64,000 nucleotides of DNA from Streptomyces pseudovenezuelae (GTDB taxonomy: Bacteria; Actinomycetota; Actinomycetes; Streptomycetales; Streptomycetaceae): contig NZ_KQ948149.1 in assembly GCF_001513955.1 (NCBI RefSeq), positions 32,202 through 96,201 on the forward strand, read 5' to 3'. Both the position numbers and the translations under genes were made by a program. The notes under the pieces were generated by a model. It worked only from the letters and a program-made list of their open reading frames with translations, was not told where the DNA came from and made no database searches. Position 1 is the first letter of the stretch; every line of letters starts with the position of its first letter. This document shows positions 51,870 through 59,298 of this stretch, piece by piece.

Positions 51870-52493
51870 ATGGTTACCTCGCGCTGGACGGCCGCCCCCG
51901 CTCAGACGGCCTCCCTCCGTCGGCGCGGCGCCGTGCTGGAGCGTGCGATTCTCGATGCCGCGCTGGAGCAGCTCAGCACGGTCGGCTGGAACGGCCTCAC
52001 GATGGAGGGTGTCGCCGCCGGAGCTCAGACCGGCAAGGCCGCGGTCTATCGCCGCTGGCCGTCCAAGGAGGACCTCGTCGCGGACGCCCTTCGGGCCGGA
52101 CTGCCACGGTTCGAGGAGGCCCCCGACCTCGGCGGTGTGCGCGAGGATCTGCTCGAGCTGTGCCGTCAGGCGCGCGCCGCGATGTTCTCGCGCCCCGGCT
52201 TCGCGCTGCGCTCTGTCATTCACGAATGCGACCAGGCTCAGGCGGAGCGCTTCCATGCCGTGATCTTCAACGGAGTCGTGGAGCCGAGCGTCAAGCTCCT
52301 GCGCGAGATCATCACCCGTGGCATAGAGCGGGGAGAGGTGCGCCCCGACGCGGCGAACGACTATGTCTTCGATGCCATGCCCGCCATGATGATGTACCGC
52401 TCCAAGATGCGCGGCAGCGAATGGGGTGACCAGGATGTCGAAGAGATGATCGACCAGTTCATGTTGCCGCTGCTGCGGTCGAGCGGGCCGTGA
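51870..52493 (+). CDS. TetR-family repressor of the MFS exporter
   Basis: 207 aa. N-terminal helix-turn-helix: ERAILDAALEQLSTVGWNGL, TMEGVAAGAQTGKAAVYRRW and SKEDLVADAL. The C-terminal ligand domain matches the TetR_C subgroup with FALRSVIHECDQAQAERFH. ATG 51870 is preferred because GGAG lies ~8 nt upstream and it gives a normal length. Divergent from the exporter; the ligand is unknown, but probably an exported compound. Confidence 0.88.
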   Translation: MVTSRWTAAPAQTASLRRRGAVLERAILDAALEQLSTVGWNGLTMEGVAAGAQTGKAAVYRRWPSKEDLVADALRAGLPRFEEAPDLGGVREDLLELCRQARAAMFSRPGFALRSVIHECDQAQAERFHAVIFNGVVEPSVKLLREIITRGIERGEVRPDAANDYVFDAMPAMMMYRSKMRGSEWGDQDVEEMIDQFMLPLLRSSGP

Positions 52494-52558
52494 GCGCTCT
52501 GCGTGGACGTCTCGACTCCGTACGGGGAACCGGGTGTCGCAGGGTGATCCGAACGGCG

Positions 52559-52573
52559 TACGCTAAGGGCGCC
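52559..52573 (+). promoter_or_regulatory. rnhB -10 candidate
   Basis: TACGCT (52559-52564), then 9 nt to ATG 52574. The spacer contains AAGGGCG, so either a very short leader or leaderless transcription is possible. Confidence 0.35.
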
Positions 52574-53275
52574 ATGCCGTACGAACCGCCTACTCACACC
52601 GTCGAGCGCTCTCTTCGTGCCACGACCGGAGCGAAGATCATCGCCGGTGTCGACGAGGTGGGGCGAGGCGCCTGGGCCGGCCCTGTCACCGTCTGCGCGG
52701 CGGTCACCGGACTGCGCCGACCGCCCCAAGGCCTCACCGACTCCAAGCTGCTCAGCGTCAAACGCCGCACCGAACTCGCCGAGGAACTGCGGACATGGGT
52801 GACGTCGTACGCCCTGGGTCACGCGTCTCCGGAGGAGATCGACCACATGGGGATGACGGCCGCCCTCCGGACCGCCGCCGTGCGCGCCCTGGAGGCACTT
52901 CCCGTCCGGCCGGACGCGGTGATCCTCGACGGGAAGCACGACTATCTCGGAACGCCCTGGAAGGTCCGGACCGTGATCAAGGGCGACCAGTCCTGTGTCG
53001 CGGTCGCGGCGGCTTCGGTGATCGCCAAGGTTCAGCGCGACAAAATGATGGCCGAACTGGGTATCGACCATGCAGACTTCGGTTTTGCGGCCAACGCCGG
53101 GTATCCCTCACCCGTGCACAAGGCCGCGCTGGAGGTCCGGGGCCCCACCCCGTACCACCGGTTGTCGTGGGCGTATCTTGATGCGCTGCCTCAGTGGCGG
53201 CACCTCAAGAAGGCCCGCACCTGGGCGGACGGAAGCGTTCCGGCGATCGAGGGCCAGCTCGGCTTCGATTTCTGA
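52574..53275 (+). CDS. rnhB: Ribonuclease HII
   Basis: Endonuclease (233 aa) cleaving RNA in RNA/DNA hybrids and single ribonucleotides in DNA. Acidic active site: IIAGVDEVGRGAWAGPV (DE) and LDGKHDYL (Asp). The GRGxxAGP family block is perfect. The frame opens at 52490, but ATG 52574 fits the conserved start. It closes the genome-maintenance stretch with the helicases nearby. Confidence 0.94.
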   Translation: MPYEPPTHTVERSLRATTGAKIIAGVDEVGRGAWAGPVTVCAAVTGLRRPPQGLTDSKLLSVKRRTELAEELRTWVTSYALGHASPEEIDHMGMTAALRTAAVRALEALPVRPDAVILDGKHDYLGTPWKVRTVIKGDQSCVAVAAASVIAKVQRDKMMAELGIDHADFGFAANAGYPSPVHKAALEVRGPTPYHRLSWAYLDALPQWRHLKKARTWADGSVPAIEGQLGFDF

Positions 53276-53343
53276 CGATTCCGCTCGCACTGATGTGCCA
53301 CCCGCTGACGCGAGCCGCACCAACGTTTGATAGATATCAGCCC

Positions 53344-54009
53344 ATGCCTCTCATTCCCGAGGAGCCTCAGATTCACGAGAGTGCCCAGGGTCCCCGCGCC
53401 ACTCCGGCCAGCGGCCGTATCGCGCCGACCCCCCGTCCCGTACCCGGTCCACGCCCCGCGGCTCCGCCGCGCCCCGGTCGTCCCGGCCCGCTGCGGCCCG
53501 CGCCGCCGGTGCAGCGGACGCCGCACGATGTGGCCGTGGCCAAGCCCGCTGTGCCGGGCCCCGTCGCCCCTGCCACCTCCGCCCCGACTCCGGTCCCGGC
53601 TCCCGTCGCGGCTTCGGCGGCCCCGCAGATCCAGCTCATCCCGGCCTCGGCCGCCGGTGCGCTGGACGCTGCCGAGGAAGCCGTAGACCTGCTGCTGGAG
53701 TCCGGTCGTGCCCCCGGTGAGGTGCTGGTGATCACCACCGGTGAACAGCATCCGTGGGCCGCCCATGAGCTGTCCTTCGGCGACACCGCCTACTGGGCCC
53801 AGCACGACGCCGGTGACGACGTGTTCTACGCGGAGGCCACCTCGGCCTCGCGTGCCGCGTCCCGTCCGGTCGTCGTGGTCGCCGTCAACGGCGGCTCCGC
53901 CGCGGCTGTCGCCGAGGCCCTGCCCCTGGCCCACGCCCGGGCCGGTGCCCTGCTGATCGTCTGCGGGGACCCGCAGCAGATCAACTCGGTACTGGGCGCC
54001 GGCGTCTGA
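53344..54009 (+). CDS. Pro/Ala-rich protein with an SF1-helicase C-terminal-like fragment
   Basis: 221 aa. The first ~100 residues are Pro/Arg/Ala-rich and disordered. The last ~120 resemble the end of UvrD-like superfamily 1 helicases: APGEVLVITTGEQHPWAAHE, DDVFYAEATSASRAASRPVV, VVVAVNGG and HARAGALLIVCGDPQQ. In helicases this region reads DVFYGxVxGFKGLERPVVVLAVNG and SRARDLLVVCGD, carrying motifs V and VI. Here the motif VI arginines are reduced (AHARAG), and no Walker A is present. So it cannot be a helicase by itself. ATG 53344 follows TAGATAT at ~6 nt. Confidence 0.6.
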   Translation: MPLIPEEPQIHESAQGPRATPASGRIAPTPRPVPGPRPAAPPRPGRPGPLRPAPPVQRTPHDVAVAKPAVPGPVAPATSAPTPVPAPVAASAAPQIQLIPASAAGALDAAEEAVDLLLESGRAPGEVLVITTGEQHPWAAHELSFGDTAYWAQHDAGDDVFYAEATSASRAASRPVVVVAVNGGSAAAVAEALPLAHARAGALLIVCGDPQQINSVLGAGV

Positions 54010-54177
54010 GCCGGTCTCGGCACGTTCGGAAGGGCACCGGGGGCGAGTAGAGGTGCCGTCCCGCGCGGTAGCTGCACGGTGAGCCCTCAAGCATGCCCGC
54101 GTGTGGGCGGAGATCCGGCTCCAACTCCGCCCCACGCCGCGTCAGCAGGACGCGCACCCGGTGCGCCACGACGTCGT

Positions 54178-54202
54178 GGGCCGTACGTCACTGACGTACG
54201 GC
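54178..54202. terminator. 12-bp palindrome between convergent genes
   Basis: GGCCGTACGTCA / TGACGTACGGCC with one central base. It lies between the ends of two convergent genes and may terminate both. Confidence 0.5.
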
Positions 54203-54231
54203 CGAAGAACGACATCGAGGCGGACTCGGCT

Positions 54232-54864
54232 TCAGCGGGCCGCGGCGCGGCGCAGGACCTCCGAGGCGGCGCCGCCGGTGCGCGGGAGCAGAGGCGGTGA
54301 CTCGGACGTGGCGAAGGGCTCCGGCGCCGAGTCCGCGTTGGGCCTGCGTCCGCCGCGTCCCTCGCCGAGCACCTGCCATCCGTCACGCGTCAGCGTGATG
54401 TACGCCCCGCAGCGCAGCCCGTGCAGGGTGCAGGCGTCCCGCAGCCCCCACATCCACGCGCCGTCCTCCTCCGTCCAACGCGCGTCGCCCTCACGGCAGT
54501 AGAGCAGCACGGCGGTGCGCACGGGGGTGCGGCGTCGCAGGTCGTGCGGGATCACCCGGCGCAGCTGGGCCAGCAGCGTGTTCCGGAACATCCAGCCGTC
54601 GGCCGGTGCCGGGCGGCGGGTGAACGAGGCGCTCGCGCGCAGCCGTTCGTCCGGATCGAGGACCGCCACGATCGCGGTCGCCGGTTTGGGACGGTGCCGT
54701 GAGTGCAGCCCGCTGACGACCTCGCGCGGATTGCGCAGCAGCGGGATGCCGGCCTCGGCCCACTCGGCGGGTTCGAGCAGACGGGCCAGAGGGTTGGCGG
54801 ATGCGGCGGACAGGTCGGCTGACGACGTGGACGCCGCGGAGGACGGAGCGAATCCGAAGGTCAC
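54232..54864 (-). CDS. Conserved protein of unknown function
   Basis: 210 aa. It starts VTFGFAPSS (GTG 54864, GGGAGGACC just upstream). It has a central alpha/beta-looking region (TAIVAVLDPDERLRASASFT, FRNTLLAQLRRVIPHDLRRR, VRTAVLLYCREGDARW) and a Gly/Pro/Arg-rich tail. I do not recognise the family. Downstream of recQ on the same strand, separated by a strong terminator, so likely independent. Confidence 0.65.
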   Translation of the reverse strand: MTFGFAPSSAASTSSADLSAASANPLARLLEPAEWAEAGIPLLRNPREVVSGLHSRHRPKPATAIVAVLDPDERLRASASFTRRPAPADGWMFRNTLLAQLRRVIPHDLRRRTPVRTAVLLYCREGDARWTEEDGAWMWGLRDACTLHGLRCGAYITLTRDGWQVLGEGRGGRRPNADSAPEPFATSESPPLLPRTGGAASEVLRRAAAR

Positions 54865-55158
54865 GGTCCTCCCTTCGGCTACGCGCCCATACGGCGGGCG
54901 GGGTCGGATTCGGGGGAGCGCGCACCGCAGCAAAGCCCTACCGGTCTACGGGCAAGCCGTGCGGGGAGCGGACCTCAATTCTTCCTGTCGAACTTGGTTG
55001 CGGCAACGAGCAATTGGGTCCACCGACCCGAATCAGGCTGTTCGTGGCTTATATCCCTACCCAGTGTTTTAGCGGGCGACGCCGGGGGCCCCCGAGTCCG
55101 GCCCTTCGAGGCCCGCGTGCGCACGCGGGCCTCGAGTTCTGCCGGCTGCGGTGCCTGC
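54865..55158. other. Spacer between recQ and the unknown gene
   Basis: 294 bp without a gene. It contains a relatively AT-rich stretch (54970-55075), probably the promoter of the minus-strand unknown gene, and the recQ terminator at 55106-55135. Confidence 0.45.
55106..55135. terminator. Perfect 30-nt palindrome terminator of recQ
   Basis: TCGAGGCCCGCGTGC and its exact complement are directly adjacent, 24 nt beyond the recQ stop. The loop would open within GTGCGCAC. Confidence 0.75.
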
Positions 55159-57330
55159 TCAGCCCCGTACGGCCAGCACCAGAGGCAGCACGCCCTGGGC
55201 GCCCGACCGCAGCAGCAGTCGGGCGGCGACGGCGAGGGTCCAGCCGGTCTCGGTCATGTCGTCGACGAGCAGGACGGGACCTGCGGCTGCCTGCAGCGCT
55301 TCCCGCAAGGGTGGAGGTACGACGATCGCCCCGTGCAGGGCCCGCAGTCGCTGAGCGCTGTTGGAGCGGGGCAGGGCCAGGTCGGCCGTGTGGTCCGTGT
55401 AGGCGAGGGAGCCCAGGAACGGGAGGCGGCCGACGGCGGAGATCCGGCTGCCCAGCGAGTGCACCAGCTGCGGCCGGCCGCGCGAGGGAAGGGTGACCAC
55501 CCCGACAGGGCGGGCCGGTGCGTCGGGGGCGCCGGAGGCCCAGCCGTCGGGCGACTTGGCCCAATCGGCCAGGACGGTCACGACGGCGTTGGCCACGTCG
55601 TCGGGGACGGGGGCGTCCGGAGTCTGGGGCGCGAGCAGCGGCCGGAGCCGGTTGCCCCAGCCGATGTCGGACAGTCGTCCGAGCGCCCGGCCCGGCATGG
55701 CCTGTTCGCCGGGCGGAATACGGCCCTTGAGGTCGACACCGATGGCCGGGAGGCCTGTGGGCCACATGCGGCGGGGGTCCACCACGACACCGGCGCGGGA
55801 GAGCGAGCCGCCCGCCGTGTCCAGGGCGTCAGCGGAGATGGCGGCGGTGAAACGGGGTCCGGCGCAGTTGTCGCAGCGACCGCAGGGAGCCGCCTGCTCG
55901 TCGTCCAACTGCCGCCGCAGGAACTCCATACGGCAGCCCGTGGTGGTGGCGTAGTCACGCATGGCCTGCTGTTCGGTGGCGCGCTGCTTGGCGACCCAGG
56001 CGTAGCGCTCGGCGTCGTACGACCAGGGTGTTCCGGTGGCGATCCAGCCGCCCTTGACCCGGTGGACCGCGCCGTCCACGTCCAGCACCTTGAGCATGAT
56101 CTCCAAGCGGGTGCGATTGAGCTCCACCAGCGGTTCCAGCGCGGGCAGCGACAGTGGCCGGTCCGCCCGGGCGAGGGCGTCCAGGGTGCGCCGTACGGCT
56201 TCCTCGGGCGGGAACGCGACGGAGGCGAAGTAGGACCAGATCGCCTCGTCCTCACGGCCGGGCAGGAGCAGCACCTCCGCGTGCTCGACACCACGTCCCG
56301 CGCGGCCGACCTGCTGGTAGTAGGCGATGGGGGAGGAGGGCGAACCGACATGGACGACGAATCCCAGGTCGGGCTTGTCGAACCCCATGCCGAGCGCGGA
56401 GGTGGCGACCAGCGCTTTGACCTTGTTCGCGAGGAGGGCTTCCTCGGCCTGCTGGCGTTCGGCGTTCTCGGTCTTTCCCGTGTACGAGGCGACGGTGTGC
56501 CCGCACTGCCGGAGGAAGGCGGTGATCTCCTCGGCGGCGGCCACCGTCAACGTGTAGATGATGCCGGAGCCCGGCAGGTCGTCGAGATGATCGGCGAGCC
56601 AGGCCAGCCGGTGGGCGGCGTCGGGCAGTTGGAGCACGCCGAGGCTCAGGCTCTCGCGGTCGAGCGGACCGCGCAGGACCAGTGCGTCCGAACTGGTGCC
56701 GGTGCCCAGCTGCTCCGCCACGTCTGCGGTGACCCGGGCATTGGCCGTGGCCGTGGTGGCCAGCACCGGCACCCCGTGCGGGAGGTCGGTGAGCATGGTG
56801 CGCAGCCGCCGGTAGTCGGGGCGGAAGTCGTGGCCCCAGTCGGAGATGCAGTGCGCCTCGTCGACGACGAGCAGGCCGGTGGCGGCCGAGAGTTCAGGCA
56901 GGACGTTGTCGCGGAAGTCCGGGTTGTTGAGCCGCTCGGGGCTCACCAGCAGCACGTCCACGGTGCCCGCGGCGACCTCGGCGCGGATGGTCTCCCACTC
57001 CTCGGGGTTGGAGGAGTTGATGGTCCGGGCGTGGATACCGGCCCGGGCGGCGGCCTCGACCTGGTTGCGCATGAGCGCGAGCAGCGGAGAGACGATCACG
57101 GTCGGACCGGCGCCGCGCTCGCGCAGCAGGGCCGTCGCCACGAAGTACACCGCGGACTTGCCCCATCCCGTGCGCTGTACGACCAGGGCCCGGCGCTTGT
57201 CGGCGACCAGCGCCTCGATCGCCCGCCACTGGTCCTCTCGCAGCTGCGCCGATCCGGTGCTGTCCCCGACGAGCCGGACGAGGATCCGGTCGGCGGCCTC
57301 GCGCAACTCCGTCTTGCTCGTGTGCGTCAT
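55159..57330 (-). CDS. recQ: RecQ-family helicase with C-terminal phosphoribosyltransferase-like domain
   Basis: 723 aa. Helicase core: Walker A QRTGWGKSAVYF, DEAH motif VVDEAHCISDWGHDFRPDYR, and motif VI QQVGRAGRG. The RecQ zinc cysteines (TTGCRMEF, PCGRCDNC) are present. After the zinc region, the last ~130 residues leave the RecQ pattern and show a PRTase fold: VVTLPSRGRPQLVHSLG, then the PRPP-loop motif VLLVDDMTETGWT (~687-699). No canonical HRDC domain is seen. ATG 57330 follows TATGGGGGC. The much longer frame upstream (to 58701) is antisense to DUF4192 and rejected. Confidence 0.9.
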   Translation of the reverse strand: MTHTSKTELREAADRILVRLVGDSTGSAQLREDQWRAIEALVADKRRALVVQRTGWGKSAVYFVATALLRERGAGPTVIVSPLLALMRNQVEAAARAGIHARTINSSNPEEWETIRAEVAAGTVDVLLVSPERLNNPDFRDNVLPELSAATGLLVVDEAHCISDWGHDFRPDYRRLRTMLTDLPHGVPVLATTATANARVTADVAEQLGTGTSSDALVLRGPLDRESLSLGVLQLPDAAHRLAWLADHLDDLPGSGIIYTLTVAAAEEITAFLRQCGHTVASYTGKTENAERQQAEEALLANKVKALVATSALGMGFDKPDLGFVVHVGSPSSPIAYYQQVGRAGRGVEHAEVLLLPGREDEAIWSYFASVAFPPEEAVRRTLDALARADRPLSLPALEPLVELNRTRLEIMLKVLDVDGAVHRVKGGWIATGTPWSYDAERYAWVAKQRATEQQAMRDYATTTGCRMEFLRRQLDDEQAAPCGRCDNCAGPRFTAAISADALDTAGGSLSRAGVVVDPRRMWPTGLPAIGVDLKGRIPPGEQAMPGRALGRLSDIGWGNRLRPLLAPQTPDAPVPDDVANAVVTVLADWAKSPDGWASGAPDAPARPVGVVTLPSRGRPQLVHSLGSRISAVGRLPFLGSLAYTDHTADLALPRSNSAQRLRALHGAIVVPPPLREALQAAAGPVLLVDDMTETGWTLAVAARLLLRSGAQGVLPLVLAVRG

Positions 57331-57471
57331 GCCCCCATACAACAGGACGCCTCCGACAGCGGGACGTCTCGGCGGCCCGGCTGTGGATGACTGGGACGGG
57401 CTTGTCGTGCCCCTGATCGGACTTATCCACAGGCCCAAACGGAACCGCGAGATCCGCGAGATCGTCGGCGC

Positions 57472-59298
57472 ATGACGAACCACAGCGAAACGACAGGACC
57501 CGCGGCGAACGGCAACGACCGCGGGCACAACAGCGACGGACGCAACGGCAACGGCCGAAACAGCACCGGACGGAACGGCGACGGCCGGAGCGGTATCGGC
57601 CGGAAGGGCAACGGGCGGGACAGCGACGGCCCGGGGATCGGCGACCGCGTCGGGTTCGACGCACACGGCGCCGCACACCAGGTCACCCTGCGCACCCCGG
57701 GCGAGCTGGCCGACGCCCTGCCCTACCTCCTCGGGTACCGGCCCGAGGACAGCATCGTTCTGGTCGCCCTGCACGACCGGGGCGGCCGCGGCCGGTTCGG
57801 AGGGCGGGCCCGGCTGGGCATTCCCGCCAACAAGGACGACTGGCCGGCCGTCGCCCGGCAGCTGGCCCACGGGCTGATCACCGGCAGCGAGCGCCGGGGC
57901 GCCCGCCCGGAGCAGATGGTCGCCTACCTCTGCCAGGAGCCGGGGGCCGGCGAGACAGGCAGGCAGATCACGGAACGGCTCGCCCCGCTCGCAGGCCTGC
58001 TGCGCACGGAGTGCGGCCGGCTCGACGTTCCCGTGATCGAGGCGTTGTGCATCTCCGACGGCCGCTACTGGTCGTACTGCTGCCCGAGCGAAAACTGCTG
58101 CCCTGCGCAGGGACTCCCGATGGGTCTGCCCGGCACATCGGTGCTCGCCGCCGCTGCCACGTACGCCGGACTGCAGGTGCGCGGGACGCTGCGCGAACTG
58201 AGGGCCAGGCTGCAGCCCTGGGAGACCGCGGCCGCGCTGGAACAGGAGGTCGCGCTGGACACCGCCGGCATGGCCCTGGTCCCCAGGATGCTCGACCAGG
58301 CGAGCCGGGTGGACGTGGCCGAGAGGACGCTGCGCCTGGCCCGCAGCACCATGGCACGCTTCGCCGAGGCAGCGCCGGTGTCGGGCCCGCTCCAGGCCGA
58401 CCTGCGCGACGACGAACTGCTGGGGCACGAAGACGCGGCGGAACTCATCCTCGGTCTGCAGGACCGCACGACCCGGGACCGCGCGGCGGAATGGATGGAA
58501 GCGGAGGAAGCCGGACCGGCTCTGCGTCTGTGGCGCGCACTGGCCCGCCGGTGCGTCGGACCCTATGGCGAGCACGCGGCGGCACCGCTCACCCTCGCCG
58601 GATGGGTGGCCTGGTCCGCGGGCGACGAGATCGAGGCCAGGGAGGCGCTGGCCATGGCACTGGGCGCAGATCCCAGCTATCTCTTCGCCCGCCTCCTGCA
58701 CCAGGCCTGCAACGAGGGACTCGACCCGGAATCCATCCGTCGCTGCCTGCGGGCAGAGCGCGAGGGGCGCGACGCACGCGCGCGGTCGGAGGCCGCTCAG
58801 TCCGCCGACGCGGAACCGAACGAGGACATGACGGCGTTGGCGGAACCGACCGAGGACGTGACGGCGTTGGCGGAACCGACCGAGAACATGACGGAGTTGA
58901 ACGTGTCCGGCGATGACGGGAGCCAGCCGTCATCCCCGCCCACTGGCGACGGGACCATGGATCTGCCCGGGGTCCCCGCGGACGCGCTGGCCGTGTCTCC
59001 GTCCCACACCGAAGGCACACTGCCGCCGTGCCCGTCCGGGGCCGACCGGAATCCGCCCACGCCAGCGCCTACGGCCTCCCGCCGACGCAAGCGGGTGCGT
59101 CCCGGCGCTCGCGCCGATGCCCTGCCCCGTCCCGTCGAGTCGGTGGGGCGACAGCCCCGCGTCGAGGAATCCCGCCCACGCTCCCGGCCGGCCCGCGGTA
59201 CCCGTCCCGGCACCGTCCGCCGCACCGCGGGCAAGGCCGACGCCCACGGCCCCGAGAGCACGCGGCCCGAGGGCGAGGCCACCGAGGAAAAGCGATGA
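57472..59298 (+). CDS. DUF4192-domain protein
   Basis: 608 aa. The DUF4192 domain (~65-400) is recognisable: GELADALPYLLGYRPEDSIV and DGRYWSYCCPSENCCPAQG. The N-terminal ~55 residues are a Gly/Asn/Arg/Asp repeat (NGNGRNSTGRNGDGRSG). The C-terminal ~180 residues are disordered, with three perfect-frame 10-aa repeats (AEPTEDVTAL type). Function unknown. Its stop overlaps the next gene's ATG (ATGA at 59295-59298), so the two are translationally coupled. Confidence 0.82.
   Translation: MTNHSETTGPAANGNDRGHNSDGRNGNGRNSTGRNGDGRSGIGRKGNGRDSDGPGIGDRVGFDAHGAAHQVTLRTPGELADALPYLLGYRPEDSIVLVALHDRGGRGRFGGRARLGIPANKDDWPAVARQLAHGLITGSERRGARPEQMVAYLCQEPGAGETGRQITERLAPLAGLLRTECGRLDVPVIEALCISDGRYWSYCCPSENCCPAQGLPMGLPGTSVLAAAATYAGLQVRGTLRELRARLQPWETAAALEQEVALDTAGMALVPRMLDQASRVDVAERTLRLARSTMARFAEAAPVSGPLQADLRDDELLGHEDAAELILGLQDRTTRDRAAEWMEAEEAGPALRLWRALARRCVGPYGEHAAAPLTLAGWVAWSAGDEIEAREALAMALGADPSYLFARLLHQACNEGLDPESIRRCLRAEREGRDARARSEAAQSADAEPNEDMTALAEPTEDVTALAEPTENMTELNVSGDDGSQPSSPPTGDGTMDLPGVPADALAVSPSHTEGTLPPCPSGADRNPPTPAPTASRRRKRVRPGARADALPRPVESVGRQPRVEESRPRSRPARGTRPGTVRRTAGKADAHGPESTRPEGEATEEKR
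58810..58899 (+). repeat. Three tandem 30-bp coding repeats
   Basis: Units at 58810, 58840 and 58870 encode AEPNEDMTAL, AEPTEDVTAL and AEPTENMTEL inside the DUF4192 protein. Recent in-frame duplication. Confidence 0.85.

Noticed and set aside
49949..52429. 826-residue plus-strand frame across the MFS and TetR genes
   Set aside because: Antisense to the exporter and out of frame with TetR. Composition is typical of a shadow frame.
57331..58701. 457-residue upstream extension of recQ
   Set aside because: Antisense to the DUF4192 gene. RecQ homology begins immediately after ATG 57330.
59028..59294. Upstream extension of the glycosidase-like gene
   Set aside because: It overlaps DUF4192 out of frame. 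ATG 59295 has a ribosome-binding site and an ATGA overlap.
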